Shown here: one piece after another, positions 6,862-17,881 of the stretch | How the letters are laid out: each line of letters opens with the position of its first letter | How positions within the stretch are numbered: the first letter of the stretch is position 1 | Assembly: GCF_029223195.1 (NCBI RefSeq) | Contig: NZ_JARHUF010000004.1 | Coordinates: 62,001 to 126,000, forward strand | Direction: 5' to 3' | Length of the DNA: 64,000 bases | Source: Vibrio sp. CAU 1672 | Lineage (GTDB): Bacteria > Pseudomonadota > Gammaproteobacteria > Enterobacterales > Vibrionaceae | Notes under the pieces: model-generated | Told to the model about the DNA's origin: nothing | Databases searched by the model: none | What the model saw: the letters and a program-made list of their open reading frames with translations, nothing else | Program-made: the position numbers and the translations under genes

Positions 6862-8571
6862 ATGATAAGAAAAGTTCTCCCAATTGTTGTCAGCCTGCTT
6901 ATCTTCCCTCATGGTGCTCACGCTGAAATCTCTCTTTCGATAGAGGGGCTAGAAGGGGCGCTAAAAGATAATGTGGACGCGTATGTAACTTCGATTCCCG
7001 AGGAGGATTATTCGATCTCATTGCGCTTTCAGTCCCGCTTAGAACAAAGTATCACCGATGCGCTGAATGCGCTCGGCTATTATCATGCCAATATTTCATA
7101 CGCTATTCCAAATGATGATGAACTGATCGTGACGGTTGATCCGGGGCCACCGGTGATCATCGCTGATTTTGATGTGGTGCTGGAAGGCGAAGCCAACCAA
7201 GACCAAGAGTTTCTCGATTTGATTGCCCGTTCCCCGTTGCGTGCCGGCGCCATCCTTCACCATGGTGAGTATGACAGCCTTAAATCGGGCATTCGCAATT
7301 TGGCACTGCAGAAAGGTTACTTTAAAGGTGACTTCACCTTGAGCCGGCTGGAGGTGATTCCGGAGCTGAATCAAGCCAATGTTCGCTTACATTACAGCAG
7401 TGGCATCCGTTACCATTTTGGCCCGTTAGCCATCAGTGGCAGCCAAATCTGGGAAGACCGGGTGGCTTCGCTGAGGCCGTTTGAACAAGGTGAGCCCTAT
7501 TTAGTCTCCCAGATCGGCGAGTACAACCAGAACCTGTCGAATACCGATTGGTTTTCATCGGTGTTTGTTGAACCGGATCTGAGCCAGTTGGATGAAGGAC
7601 GCGAGCTGCCGGTTAACGTCTCGCTGCAACCGGCGGCAAGAAACCAGCTCGAAACCGGTATCGGCTATTCCACCGATGTGGGCGTACGGGGAACCTTAAA
7701 GTGGAAAAAACCCTGGGTCAGCAGCCGCGGGCACAGTTTTAATACGGCGTTATCATTGTCCAAACCTGAGCAGACGGTGACAGCGGGCTATAAAATCCCG
7801 ATGGACGATGTACTGCGCCAGTACTATCAGCTGCAGTTTGGTTTGAAACACTTAGATAACCGGGATACCCAGAGCCTGGAGTCCAACCTGGCACTTGAGC
7901 GCCACTGGCTGAGTGATGGCGGCTGGCACAAAACGTTGTTTGTCCGCCACCTCTATGAGAACTATTCTCAGGGTTTGCAGGAAGACGGGGTGAATTTTGT
8001 CTTGCCGGGGGTAACTTTTTCCCGTACCCGTACTCGTGGCGGGAACATGCCCATGTGGGGCGACAAGCAAATCGTGACCCTGGAGTACGCTGATCCTGCC
8101 CTGTTGTCAGAGACCCGGGTGCTCCGCGTTCTGGGGCGTACGGCATGGATCCGGGGGATCGGTACGGATCACCGCGGATTGTTCCGCCTTGAGGGCGGGG
8201 CCAATGTCACCGATGAGTTTGATAAGTTGCCTCCGTCGCTGCGGTTTTTCGCCGGTGGTGACAACAACATACGTGGTTACGGTTATGAGTCGATCTCGCC
8301 GCGCGATGAAAGTGGTGCCTTGACCGGCGCTAAGTACACCGCAAGCAGTACGTTAGAGTACCAGTATCGGATTTATGATAAGTGGTGGCTGGCGGCTTTC
8401 TATGATTACGGTGATGCATTTAACGATACCCCGGAGTGGAAAGCGGGGACCGGGGTCGGGATCCGCTGGGCATCACCGGTTGGGCCGGTCAGCTTTGATT
8501 TTGCCTGGGGGCTTGATGCCAAACCGAATAACGAGTTCCGTATCCACTTCTCCCTGGGGCCTGAATTATGA
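6862..8571 (+). CDS. tamA: autotransporter assembly factor TamA (Omp85 family)
   Basis: A 569-residue outer-membrane protein: signal peptide (MIRKVLPIVVSLLIFPHGAHA), three POTRA-like periplasmic domains (about residues 22-265) and a 16-strand Omp85 barrel (about 266-569) with the conserved segments RFFAGGDNNIRGYGYESISP (RGY motif of the lid-lock region) and a beta-signal-like C terminus (FRIHFSLGPEL). With TamB it forms an envelope-spanning complex implicated in autotransporter assembly and, more recently, phospholipid transport to the outer membrane. The gene overlaps tamB by 4 bases. The Shine-Dalgarno before 6862 is weak (A-rich). Confidence 0.95.
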   Translation: MIRKVLPIVVSLLIFPHGAHAEISLSIEGLEGALKDNVDAYVTSIPEEDYSISLRFQSRLEQSITDALNALGYYHANISYAIPNDDELIVTVDPGPPVIIADFDVVLEGEANQDQEFLDLIARSPLRAGAILHHGEYDSLKSGIRNLALQKGYFKGDFTLSRLEVIPELNQANVRLHYSSGIRYHFGPLAISGSQIWEDRVASLRPFEQGEPYLVSQIGEYNQNLSNTDWFSSVFVEPDLSQLDEGRELPVNVSLQPAARNQLETGIGYSTDVGVRGTLKWKKPWVSSRGHSFNTALSLSKPEQTVTAGYKIPMDDVLRQYYQLQFGLKHLDNRDTQSLESNLALERHWLSDGGWHKTLFVRHLYENYSQGLQEDGVNFVLPGVTFSRTRTRGGNMPMWGDKQIVTLEYADPALLSETRVLRVLGRTAWIRGIGTDHRGLFRLEGGANVTDEFDKLPPSLRFFAGGDNNIRGYGYESISPRDESGALTGAKYTASSTLEYQYRIYDKWWLAAFYDYGDAFNDTPEWKAGTGVGIRWASPVGPVSFDFAWGLDAKPNNEFRIHFSLGPEL

Positions 8572-11500
8572 TGAAGCGTGCACTTAAGTGGACCAAATGG
8601 CTCTCACTCAGTTTTTTCGGCCTGGTGCTGTTACTGGCGTTACTGCTTGGTACCGTCCTGTTTACTCACCCGGGGCTAAAGCTGCTCAGCTGGGGGGCAG
8701 AGCAAGCCCTGCCATCACTGAAGGTCGGTCAGGTGCAGGGCGCTTTGTTCCCGCGTTTTGAACTGCAGGATGTCAGTTTTGTCAATGACTCGCTTAACCT
8801 TGATGCCAGGGTTGAGAGTCTGGCGTTAGCGGTTAACTTCCGCTGTTTTTTTGACCCTAAAGTGTGCGTAGATGAACTGTTGCTACAGGGGGTTAATGTG
8901 CAGATGCCAGCCCTACCAGCATCGGAACAATCGCCACCACAGGACGCGCCAGCGCTGCAGTCGGTCAGTACGCCACTGCCAATTTTTGTCAATAAGGTCC
9001 GGCTCAACCAGGTTGAACTGAATATTCTAGGTCATCATGTTGACTGGCAGAGTTTTGCGACGGCATTGTCGATGCAGGGTGATCGCCTGGTGATTGCGCC
9101 AACGCACTGGCAGTCGATTAATCTGCTGCTTGCAGCAGTACAGTCACCGGAGGAGAGCGCCGAACCGCTGGCCGCTGAGCCTGAGCCACAGGTGCGCCAG
9201 GACATTGTTCTGCCCGAAATCAGGCTTCCCCTGACGGTCGATGCCAGGCGTATCGACATTCATGATTTTCATTTGACTGGTGAGCAACCCTTGCAGGTCA
9301 ATCACTTCGGCTTAACTGCTCAAGCGGGTGGCGATCAAGTCAATGTCACCACCCTTGAGCTGGACATGCCACAAGTTGAAGCCTTGCTCAGCAGTCAGGT
9401 TACGCTTTCTGGTGACTATCCGCTCAGCGCCCGGCTTGACGTTTTGCTCAAGCAGGCTGAGTTTGAGGGGCAAAGGCTGTCGTTGTCGACCTCCGGCTCT
9501 GTGGGCAACCTTAAGCTTAAGGCGCGCTTAGCTGATCGGGTACAGGCGGAGATTGCCGCTCAGTTGCAGCCGCTTAAAAAGCAACTGCCGTTTGATATTT
9601 CGCTCAGACAGGTTGAGGCTCAGTGGCCACTGAACGGTGAAAGTGATTATCAGATCATGCTGCCGAGCCTGACTGCCAGTGGTTCACTGGAGCGTTACCG
9701 CCTTGCACTGGAAACGGTCGTCAGCGGAAAAACCATCCCCGAACTGGATATCGTTTTACAAGGTCAGGGCTCGCTGGAGCAGATCGACCTTGAGCAACTG
9801 GCGGTTAAAACGCTTGGCGGTGAGCTGTCTGGCCAGATCATGGCGAACTGGGCAGCGCCGCTCAACTGGCAAGCTGAGCTGGACTTAAGCCATATTCAGC
9901 CGGGATTGCAGTGGCCACAGGCGGAGGGGGACATCAGTGGGCAGGTTGCCACATCGGGCTCGCTGACGGAGCAGGGAGGCTGGCAGATCAGCTTACCCAA
10001 GCTGGACATCAACGGCATACTGCGTGGTTACCCACTGCATGTTGCCGGGCAGCTGGATGCCGAAGACCGCAATGGTAACGGCGAGTACAAACTCAACTCT
10101 CAGGGGTTGGTCCTGTCGCACGGCCCTAACCAGTTGCACGCCAAAGGCCGGTTAGATAAACGCTGGATGATGGATCTGGAGGTGAATGTCCCGGAGTTTG
10201 TGAAGAGCGTACCTGAGCTCAAGGGTGACATGAAAGGCTCAATTGCGTTGCGCGGGCCGTTAAAGCAGCCTGATATTCGTTTGGATCTGGCGTTAAATCG
10301 CCTGAACTGGCAGCAGCAAGCCCAAGTCGAAAGCGTGTTGCTGCAAGGTGATGTCAGCCCGGTGTTTTCGCCTGAGGCCGACCTGACACTGGTGGCAAAG
10401 AACATTAATTATGATGACATCGTGGTCGATGAGGTCGCATTGACCTTATCCGGCGATGAGCAGTCCCATGCCCTGACTTTAGATGTGATTTCTGATTTGC
10501 TTTCTACCAGTTTGCGTATTGAAGGGCGTCTCCAGCAGCAACCCGAGATGTTGTGGCAAGGGGCGCTGCGCCGGATGCAACTGAGCAGTGTCCAGGGGGA
10601 ATGGCGTTTGCAACGTTCGACCGACATTGCGCTCAATCTCGCCAAACAAACGGCGGATGTGCAGGCGCATTGCTGGCTGCAGGCACAGTCGCGGCTCTGC
10701 CTGAGTGAAGATACTACGCTGGGAGAGTCAGGAGAGGCGAAGCTGGCGGTTTATGATTTTGACTTCGCCCAGGTTGAGCATTTCATCCCCAAGCAGACCA
10801 GACTACAGGGGCAGGTGAATGCTCAGTTGTTTGCCCGCTGGGCGGCAAAAGCGCTGCCAGAAGTGACGCTTAGTTTGCAACTGCCGCCTGGTCAGGTTGA
10901 ACAGGCGCTTGAGCAGCCGATAGGCCTGGGCTGGGACAGCGTGGAGGTTAATGCCAACCTGGCGCAGGATACCCTGCAAGCCGATTGGTTGCTGGATGTT
11001 ACTGACAATGGGGATTTGAGTGGTAATGTGACCTTGGAGGCGGTGTCATCTGAACAGCCGCTGATTGACGGTAAACTGGCGCTGTCCACCTTTAAGCTGG
11101 ACTTTTTAGCTCCCTTGCTCGGCGGAGGGGAGTACAGTTTGTTCCGGGGCAACATTAACACGGATCTGGCCTTATCCGGCAATGCCCAGCATCCGCAAGT
11201 CCGGGGGCAGTTGCTTTTAGAGCAACTCATGCTGAAAGGTGAGGTGACCCAAGTAGATGTCGAGCAAGGCAATGTGGTCATCGACTTTAACGGCCACCAG
11301 GCCGACTTGAGGGCCGGGATCGAGACTCCGGATGGCAAACTGGAAGTCACCGGTGCGGCAGACTGGCAGGATCTGCAAGACTGGCGCCTTAATGCGCATG
11401 TGTTTGCCAGGGCCTTGAACGTTGATCTGCCGCCGATGGTGAAGATCACGGTTGAGCCGGACATGATCATTGATGTTACTCCTAAGCTGGCGAAAGTGAC

Positions 11501-12341
11501 CGGCGACATTAACCTGCCATGGGGACGCATCGCTATTGAAGAGCTGCCAGCGAGTGCGGTCGGTGTCTCTGCGGATCAGGTGCTGCTGGATAAACACGGC
11601 CAGCCCATCAATGGTGAAGAGGTCATCCCGTTCAATGTTGAAACCGATGTTAACATCAGGATCGGTGATGATTTCAAATTGTCAGCATTTGGCCTGAAAG
11701 GCAACCTGCGTGGCAAACTGAATGTGACGCAAAAAGACAAAGGGCCATTTATTGTCGGTGAAGTGAATATCATTGATGGCTCGTATCGCTCCTTTGGACA
11801 GGATTTGCTGATCCGTGAAGGTAAGATCCTGATGAATGGCCCGGCGGATCAGCCGTATGTCTCATTTAAGGCGGTCCGCAACCCGGATAACACTCAAGAT
11901 GATGTGATTGCCGGCGTACGGGTCACCGGCCCTGCCAGTGAACCTGAGGTAGAAATTTTCTCTGAACCTGCGATGCCGCAGGCAAATGCGCTATCTTATT
12001 TACTACGAGGTCAGAATATTGATGCCGAGTCCGGAGGCAACGCCATGACAACCACCTTAATCGGTTTGAGTCTGGCCAAGAGTGGTCAAGTGGTCGGGGA
12101 AATTGGTGAGGCGTTTGGCGTACAGGACTTGCAGCTGGATACGGCCGGTTCTGGTGATGATTCTCAGGTTACGGTGAGTGGTTATATTTTACCGGGGTTA
12201 CAGGTGAAATATGGCGTGGGGATTTTTAACTCGATGGGTGAGTTTACCGTGCGCTATCGCTTGATGAAGGATCTGTATCTGGAAGCGGTTTCCGGTGTCG
12301 ACAGTGCAGTCGACTTACTTTACCAGTTTGAATTTGACTAA
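8568..12341 (+). CDS. tamB: translocation and assembly module protein TamB
   Basis: A 1257-residue inner-membrane-anchored periplasmic protein of the AsmA-like/repeating-beta-groove family. An N-terminal transmembrane helix (about residues 12-34, LSLSFFGLVLLLALLLG) is followed by a very long beta-rich domain and the conserved DUF490/TamB C terminus (about 920-1257), which contacts TamA; the end FEFD fits the family. It bridges both membranes as a hydrophobic groove for lipid transfer, with YhdP and YdbH as functional relatives in E. coli. Length is normal for the family (E. coli 1259). It is translationally coupled to tamA by an ATGATGA overlap and followed closely by ytfP. Confidence 0.95.
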   Translation: MMKRALKWTKWLSLSFFGLVLLLALLLGTVLFTHPGLKLLSWGAEQALPSLKVGQVQGALFPRFELQDVSFVNDSLNLDARVESLALAVNFRCFFDPKVCVDELLLQGVNVQMPALPASEQSPPQDAPALQSVSTPLPIFVNKVRLNQVELNILGHHVDWQSFATALSMQGDRLVIAPTHWQSINLLLAAVQSPEESAEPLAAEPEPQVRQDIVLPEIRLPLTVDARRIDIHDFHLTGEQPLQVNHFGLTAQAGGDQVNVTTLELDMPQVEALLSSQVTLSGDYPLSARLDVLLKQAEFEGQRLSLSTSGSVGNLKLKARLADRVQAEIAAQLQPLKKQLPFDISLRQVEAQWPLNGESDYQIMLPSLTASGSLERYRLALETVVSGKTIPELDIVLQGQGSLEQIDLEQLAVKTLGGELSGQIMANWAAPLNWQAELDLSHIQPGLQWPQAEGDISGQVATSGSLTEQGGWQISLPKLDINGILRGYPLHVAGQLDAEDRNGNGEYKLNSQGLVLSHGPNQLHAKGRLDKRWMMDLEVNVPEFVKSVPELKGDMKGSIALRGPLKQPDIRLDLALNRLNWQQQAQVESVLLQGDVSPVFSPEADLTLVAKNINYDDIVVDEVALTLSGDEQSHALTLDVISDLLSTSLRIEGRLQQQPEMLWQGALRRMQLSSVQGEWRLQRSTDIALNLAKQTADVQAHCWLQAQSRLCLSEDTTLGESGEAKLAVYDFDFAQVEHFIPKQTRLQGQVNAQLFARWAAKALPEVTLSLQLPPGQVEQALEQPIGLGWDSVEVNANLAQDTLQADWLLDVTDNGDLSGNVTLEAVSSEQPLIDGKLALSTFKLDFLAPLLGGGEYSLFRGNINTDLALSGNAQHPQVRGQLLLEQLMLKGEVTQVDVEQGNVVIDFNGHQADLRAGIETPDGKLEVTGAADWQDLQDWRLNAHVFARALNVDLPPMVKITVEPDMIIDVTPKLAKVTGDINLPWGRIAIEELPASAVGVSADQVLLDKHGQPINGEEVIPFNVETDVNIRIGDDFKLSAFGLKGNLRGKLNVTQKDKGPFIVGEVNIIDGSYRSFGQDLLIREGKILMNGPADQPYVSFKAVRNPDNTQDDVIAGVRVTGPASEPEVEIFSEPAMPQANALSYLLRGQNIDAESGGNAMTTTLIGLSLAKSGQVVGEIGEAFGVQDLQLDTAGSGDDSQVTVSGYILPGLQVKYGVGIFNSMGEFTVRYRLMKDLYLEAVSGVDSAVDLLYQFEFD

Positions 12342-12389
12342 CTCGGGTGGGGGGCCGGCTTCCTATCCGGCGCTCAACAAGGAGCAGTT

Positions 12390-12737
12390 ATGCAGCATTT
12401 GGTGTTTGTCTACGGAACCTTGCGTCAGGGTGAGTCTAACCACCACTTTTTACGCACGGCGCAGTTTTTGGGCCATCATGAAACGGATGCTCAGTTTGCC
12501 TTGTATGATCTGGGCCTGTGCCCGGCGGTTTCGCATGGGCAGCGTTCGATTCTTGGAGAAGTATACCTGATTGATGATGAGACCCTGCACGCGCTGGATA
12601 AGCTCGAAGATGTGCCGGTGGAATACCGCCGCGAAAGTATCAGTACACCTTTTGGTCAGGCGTGGATTTATCTGTATCAGGATTCCGAGTTGTTGAATGA
12701 AGAGATCGCCTCCGGAGACTGGTGTCAGCGGGTGTGA
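12390..12737 (+). CDS. ytfP: gamma-glutamylcyclotransferase-like protein YtfP
   Basis: A 115-residue cytoplasmic protein of the GGCT-like (AIG2) fold. The N terminus HLVFVYGTLRQGESNHHFL has the family's YGxLRxGxxNH signature, and the C terminus EEIASGDWCQRV matches the E. coli YtfP ending ESGDW. GGACT/GGCT relatives act on gamma-glutamyl-amine or gamma-glutamyl amino acids, but the bacterial YtfP substrate is unknown. GGAG lies 6 bases before the ATG and the gene is 48 bases after tamB, as in E. coli, so it is probably in the same operon. Confidence 0.9.
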   Translation: MQHLVFVYGTLRQGESNHHFLRTAQFLGHHETDAQFALYDLGLCPAVSHGQRSILGEVYLIDDETLHALDKLEDVPVEYRRESISTPFGQAWIYLYQDSELLNEEIASGDWCQRV

Positions 12738-12800
12738 ACTATCCCTCAACGAGTCACGTAAAAACAGTGGTGATATGTACAAGGACTCAGGAGGTCTGAG

Positions 12801-13139
12801 ATGAAATATCTATCACCGGTTTTAATGCTGGTGCTGGCAGGGTGTGCGTCTTCTCAGGCGCCAAGCAGCAATGACAGCATGGAATGGCAACAGTACGGAA
12901 TCCAGCGAGCTGAAGCCGGCTACACCAAGCTCGCTGAGCACGAGTTTCACAAAGACGACGAGCTTTATGCGGCATACAGCAAAGGGTACGAAGCAGGTAG
13001 AAAAAATTACTGTGCTCAGGATGCGTTTTCTCTGGGTGAAAGTACGCGTTATTACCGTGGCATCTGTGATGACGTGGATGACCGCTTCCACCGTGAGTAC
13101 GAGCTTGGAAAGACATTACGAGGCAGCAAGCGTTACTAA
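12801..13139 (+). CDS. DUF2799 lipoprotein, first of a tandem pair
   Basis: A 112-residue lipoprotein: signal peptide with lipobox LAGC (Cys at residue 15; residue +2 is Ala, so outer-membrane sorting is predicted) and a DUF2799 domain with the family features GIQRAEAGY, YxxGYxAGRKNYCxxxxAFxLG and YYRGICDDVDDRF. The two later cysteines (in NYCAQDAF and RGICDD) probably form a disulfide. AGGAGG lies 7 bases before the ATG. It is followed 28 bases later by a second DUF2799 gene. Function of the family is unknown. Confidence 0.85.
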   Translation: MKYLSPVLMLVLAGCASSQAPSSNDSMEWQQYGIQRAEAGYTKLAEHEFHKDDELYAAYSKGYEAGRKNYCAQDAFSLGESTRYYRGICDDVDDRFHREYELGKTLRGSKRY

Positions 13140-13167
13140 CGCCGGGCCTGATGGTTAAGGAGTGATG

Positions 13168-13530
13168 ATGCGATTAGTGATACCAGCCGTGGTAATGTTA
13201 ATGCTCTCGGCCTGTGTGCAGACGCAGTTACCCTCATCAATGGATGCAGCTGACTGGCGGGCCTTCGGTAAACAATCGGCGCTAGACGGACTGCGGGCAT
13301 TGTCTGAAGAGCGCATGGCCGAGCTGGGCAATAGCAATAAGGCCTATCCGGAGCTGATTATGGTTTATCAGGCTGGTTATCAGGAAGGTAAACGAGAGTA
13401 TTGTGAGCAAAGCGCATATATGCTCGGTGTGATTGGGCGTCCTTATTTCGGGATTTGTGATGATGTCGACCCATTCTTCCGGCGTGATTACGATGCCGGA
13501 CGTTTCTCGTCTGCCGCAGACCCGCTGTAG
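13168..13530 (+). CDS. DUF2799 lipoprotein, second of a tandem pair
   Basis: A 120-residue paralogue of the preceding gene: lipobox LSAC (Cys at about residue 17), a DUF2799 domain with DWRAFGKQSALDGL, YQAGYQEGKREYCEQSAYMLG and YFGICDDVDPFFRRDY, and the same pair of conserved cysteines. Three possible starts lie together (GTG 13162, ATG 13165, ATG 13168); AAGGAG at 13157-13162 best fits 13168. The two proteins share the C-terminal GICDDVD core but differ elsewhere, pointing to an old duplication. Likely cotranscribed with its neighbour and ended by the terminator at 13552. Confidence 0.85.
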   Translation: MRLVIPAVVMLMLSACVQTQLPSSMDAADWRAFGKQSALDGLRALSEERMAELGNSNKAYPELIMVYQAGYQEGKREYCEQSAYMLGVIGRPYFGICDDVDPFFRRDYDAGRFSSAADPL

Positions 13531-13551
13531 ATGATGTTATAAGGTAGCAGA

Positions 13552-13577
13552 AGAGCAGCACTGCGCTGCTCTTTTCT
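13552..13577 (+). terminator. intrinsic terminator after the DUF2799 pair
   Basis: AGAGCAGC/GCTGCTCT stem with a 5-base loop and a following TTTT. It lies between two converging genes. Confidence 0.75.
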
Positions 13578-13610
13578 GTGTTATCAACGATCTTGGATAT
13601 CAAGGTGTAC

Positions 13611-14141
13611 TTATTGGTTCTGTGCCCGTTGATAAGATTCGAGGAGTTCGGCTTTAGCCGCTTCCACATCGGCCCAGCCATCCACTTTGACCCATTTACC
13701 CGCCTCCAGCTCTTTATAGCGCTCAAAGAACTGGGTGATTTGGGCTTTGAGCAGCTCTGGCAGGTCGCCAACGTCTTGAATGTGGTCGTACTCTTGAGAC
13801 AGCTTGCTGTGCGGGACGGCCACCACCTTGGCATCTTCACCTGACTCATCGGTCATTTTTAACACCCCGACCGGTCGACAGCGAATGACGGATCCCGGCA
13901 TTAACGGGTAGGGGGTTGGCACCAGAACATCCACCGGATCGCCGTCCAGTGATAACGTCTCGTTCACATAGCCATAGTTGCACGGGTAGAACATCGGTGC
14001 CGACATAAAGCGATCGACAAACACCGCACCAGAATCCTTATCGACTTCGTATTTGATCGGATCGGCATTGGCGGGGATTTCAATTACGACGTAGATATCT
14101 TCAGGCAGGGATTTACCTGCGGGAACGTTGTTCAGGCTCAT
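13611..14141 (-). CDS. ppa: inorganic pyrophosphatase (family I)
   Basis: Hydrolyses PPi to two Pi in the cytoplasm and pulls biosynthetic reactions forward. The 176-residue length is that of the bacterial hexameric enzyme, and the signature D-G/S-D-P-V-D-V-L ([12 protein letters not shown]) with metal-binding aspartates is present, together with [14 protein letters not shown] and CNYGYV. AAGGA lies upstream of the ATG at 14141. It stands alone between the DUF2799 genes and fbp, close to ytfP as in E. coli. Confidence 0.97.
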   Translation of the reverse strand: MSLNNVPAGKSLPEDIYVVIEIPANADPIKYEVDKDSGAVFVDRFMSAPMFYPCNYGYVNETLSLDGDPVDVLVPTPYPLMPGSVIRCRPVGVLKMTDESGEDAKVVAVPHSKLSQEYDHIQDVGDLPELLKAQITQFFERYKELEAGKWVKVDGWADVEAAKAELLESYQRAQNQ

Positions 14142-14227
14142 TTGAATATTCCTTCTCTATGATCATCAGCGGCTGTTTTTAGCGCGATCTGGCTAATTTT
14201 TCAACAATTCACTTTAGCGATAAAAAT

Positions 14228-14249
14228 ACGGCAGGTAAATACCTGCCGT
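14228..14249 (-). terminator. intrinsic terminator of fbp
   Basis: CGGCAGGT/ACCTGCCG stem with a 4-base loop; on the minus strand it is followed by TATTTTTATC. It lies about 20 bases beyond the fbp stop. Confidence 0.8.
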
Positions 14250-14268
14250 GTTGGACAAAGGTCTGAAA

Positions 14269-15598
<1,330 letters not shown>

Positions 15599-16972
15599 AT
15601 GCACATTCATATCCTGGGTATCTGTGGCACCTTTATGGGCGGCGCCGCAATATTAGCCCGTCAGTTGGGTCATAAGGTGACGGGGTCCGATGCCAATGTC
15701 TATCCGCCGATGAGTACTTTGCTTGAGTCTCAAGGTATTGAAATTATTGAAGGATTTGACCCTGCTCAACTTCAGCCGCAACCGGATTTGGTGGTGATAG
15801 GCAATGCGATGAGCCGCGGTAATCCGTGTGTGGAATACGTGTTGAACCACAACCTGCGTTATACCTCCGGCCCGCAATGGTTGCAGGAATTTTTGCTGCA
15901 TGACCGCTGGGTGCTGGCGGTATCCGGTACACATGGTAAAACAACCACCGCGAGCATGCTGGCCTGGATTCTGGAAGATTGTGGTTATCAGCCCGGTTTT
16001 CTGGTTGGTGGTGTGCTGGGTAATTTTGGCGTCTCGGCCAGGCTCGGCGAAAGCATGTTTTTTGTCGTCGAAGCGGATGAATATGATAGTGCTTTTTTCG
16101 ACAAGCGTTCAAAGTTTGTGCACTATCACCCGCGTACGTTGATCATGAATAACCTTGAGTTCGATCATGCGGACATCTTCGACGATCTTGAAGCGATCAA
16201 GCGGCAGTTTCACCATTTGGTGCGCACAGTCCCAGGTAATGGTTTGATCCTGGCGCCGCTGCAGGATGCGGCGCTTCAGGATGTGATCAAACGGGGTTGC
16301 TGGACGGAGCAACAGTTCTCCGGCGTTGATGGTGACTGGCAGGCGCATAAGTTAGTTGTCGATGGCTCAAAGTTCGATGTTGCTCTGCAAGGTGACAAGG
16401 TCGGTACTGTGGAGTGGGGTCTGGTCGGCGACCACAACGTGGATAACGCACTGATGGCGATTGCTGCCGCCAGGCATGTTGGTGTGGCTCCGGAACTGGC
16501 GTGTCAGGCACTGGCGCGCTTTATCAATACCAAGCGTCGTCTGGAGCTGAAAGGAGAAGTCCAGGGGATACAGGTGTATGACGATTTTGCTCACCATCCG
16601 ACCGCGATTGCGCTGACGCTGGGTGGATTACGTAATAAGGTCGGTGAGCAGCGTATCTTAGCGGTGTTGGAACCTCGTTCTGCCACCATGAAGCGCGGCG
16701 TGCACAAACAGACGTTGGCGGCTTCATTACAGGCTGCCGATGAAGTGTTCCTGTTCCAGCCCGACAACATTGACTGGTCGGTGCAAGACATTGCAAATCA
16801 ATGCCAGCAACCGGCGCTGGTGGACGACAATATTGATCACTTAGTGGCGAAGATCGTTGCCAGCGCTCAACCCGGGGATCGTATCCTGATCATGAGTAAT
16901 GGTGGTTTTGGTGGCATCCACACCAAGTTACTGGAACAATTGCAATACAAAGCCGGATCGGGCATCGAATAA
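15599..16972 (+). CDS. mpl: UDP-MurNAc:L-Ala-gamma-D-Glu-meso-DAP ligase Mpl
   Basis: Peptidoglycan recycling: joins the salvaged tripeptide to UDP-MurNAc with ATP. The 457-residue product is exactly the length of E. coli Mpl and starts with the same [15 protein letters not shown]. The ATP-binding [12 protein letters not shown] loop, the EADEYD and FDHADIF segments and the C-terminal [10 protein letters not shown] motif are present. I start at 15599 (AAGG 9 bases upstream), not at the earlier ATGs, because the family begins here. It is followed by ubiX with a single base between stop and start. Confidence 0.95.
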   Translation: MHIHILGICGTFMGGAAILARQLGHKVTGSDANVYPPMSTLLESQGIEIIEGFDPAQLQPQPDLVVIGNAMSRGNPCVEYVLNHNLRYTSGPQWLQEFLLHDRWVLAVSGTHGKTTTASMLAWILEDCGYQPGFLVGGVLGNFGVSARLGESMFFVVEADEYDSAFFDKRSKFVHYHPRTLIMNNLEFDHADIFDDLEAIKRQFHHLVRTVPGNGLILAPLQDAALQDVIKRGCWTEQQFSGVDGDWQAHKLVVDGSKFDVALQGDKVGTVEWGLVGDHNVDNALMAIAAARHVGVAPELACQALARFINTKRRLELKGEVQGIQVYDDFAHHPTAIALTLGGLRNKVGEQRILAVLEPRSATMKRGVHKQTLAASLQAADEVFLFQPDNIDWSVQDIANQCQQPALVDDNIDHLVAKIVASAQPGDRILIMSNGGFGGIHTKLLEQLQYKAGSGIE

Positions 16973-16973
16973 C

Positions 16974-17594
16974 ATGGCACAGCAGAAAGCAATTACATTA
17001 GCCCTGACCGGGGCGTCGGGCGCGCCATATGGCTTGCGTCTTCTCGAGTGTTTGGTGGCAGCAGATTACCACGTTTATGTGCTGATCTCTTCTGCTGCCC
17101 GGGTGGTCATGGCGACCGAACATCAGCTTAAACTGCCTAGTGGTCCGGAAGCGGCGCAACAAGCGCTGGCGGCGCACCTTAAGTGCGATCCGGACAGGCT
17201 GACGGTGTGTGGCAAAGATGACTGGTTTTCACCGGTTGCGTCCGGGTCGGCCGCACCGAAACAGATGGTGGTGTGCCCGTGTTCGGCTGGCAGTGTGGCA
17301 GCGATTGCCCACGGTATGTCGGATAATTTGATTGAGCGCGCCGCCGATGTGGTGCTCAAAGAGCGCGGGCAGCTGATCCTGGTCGTCCGGGAAACGCCGT
17401 TCTCCACCCTGCATCTGGAGAACATGCATAAGTTGTCGCAAATGGGGGTAACCATCATGCCGGCGGCGCCGGGCTTTTATCACCAACCGCAGTCGATTGA
17501 GGATCTGATCGATTTTATGGTTGCGCGTATTTTGGATCATCTGGGCATTGAGCAGGGGCTGGTGCCGCGCTGGGGCTACGATCAACGCGGCTAA
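16974..17594 (+). CDS. ubiX: flavin prenyltransferase UbiX
   Basis: Makes the prenylated FMN cofactor for the decarboxylase UbiD in ubiquinone synthesis, using dimethylallyl phosphate. The 206-residue flavoprotein has the N-terminal FMN-binding [16 protein letters not shown], the SGS-type segment FSPVASGS and [13 protein letters not shown], and [13 protein letters not shown] near the C terminus, all as in UbiX/Pad1. It begins one base after the mpl stop, so it is in the same transcript. No ubiD is visible in the window. Confidence 0.95.
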   Translation: MAQQKAITLALTGASGAPYGLRLLECLVAADYHVYVLISSAARVVMATEHQLKLPSGPEAAQQALAAHLKCDPDRLTVCGKDDWFSPVASGSAAPKQMVVCPCSAGSVAAIAHGMSDNLIERAADVVLKERGQLILVVRETPFSTLHLENMHKLSQMGVTIMPAAPGFYHQPQSIEDLIDFMVARILDHLGIEQGLVPRWGYDQRG

Positions 17595-17666
17595 ATCTGC
17601 ACGGCGTGCGCCCCGTCGTGATCGACAAGTAGCTTATCAGGCGAAATAACATTACAATCTTTCCTA

Positions 17667-17796
17667 CTCATCGGGGAGCCGAGCCACCGGGGATTGAGCG
17701 GATCAATACCTGTGGATGCTGAGACCTCATTGGTGTACCAAACCACACCGAGGGACCCGTCGACCTGAACCAGATAATGCTGGCGTAGGAATTGAG
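17667..17796 (+). promoter_or_regulatory. TPP riboswitch (THI box)
   Basis: The aptamer core is recognisable: GGGGAGCC near 17673, CTGAGA at about 17730, ACCC then GAACCTGA-like CTGAACCAGATAATGC and TGGCGTAGGAA (17765-17792). The sequence fits the conserved thiamine pyrophosphate aptamer and precedes thiBPQ, as in E. coli. Binding of TPP would turn the importer off. Confidence 0.95.
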
Positions 17797-17840
17797 TCTG
17801 GATACGGGAACTTCCTTGATACCCATCTCAACCCCTGTGC

Positions 17841-17877
17841 CGCTCTAGTTATGCCCATGCAATACCAATGGAGAGCG
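17841..17877 (+). promoter_or_regulatory. possible Shine-Dalgarno sequestering stem of the TPP riboswitch
   Basis: CGCTCT (17841-17846) can pair with AGAGCG (17872-17877), which contains the thiB ribosome site GGAGAG. No U-run that would make a terminator is visible between aptamer and start codon, so control at translation initiation is more likely. The alternative pairing partner has not been worked out. Confidence 0.45.
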
Positions 17878-17881
17878 AGCC

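Noticed and set aside
10892-11530. 212-residue minus-strand ORF inside tamB
   Set aside because: Shadow of tamB in another frame: rich in Ser, Pro and Cys as expected of an antisense frame, no homologous domain.
13358-13849. 163-residue minus-strand ORF
   Set aside because: Overlaps ppa and the DUF2799 gene in another frame; ppa is certain.
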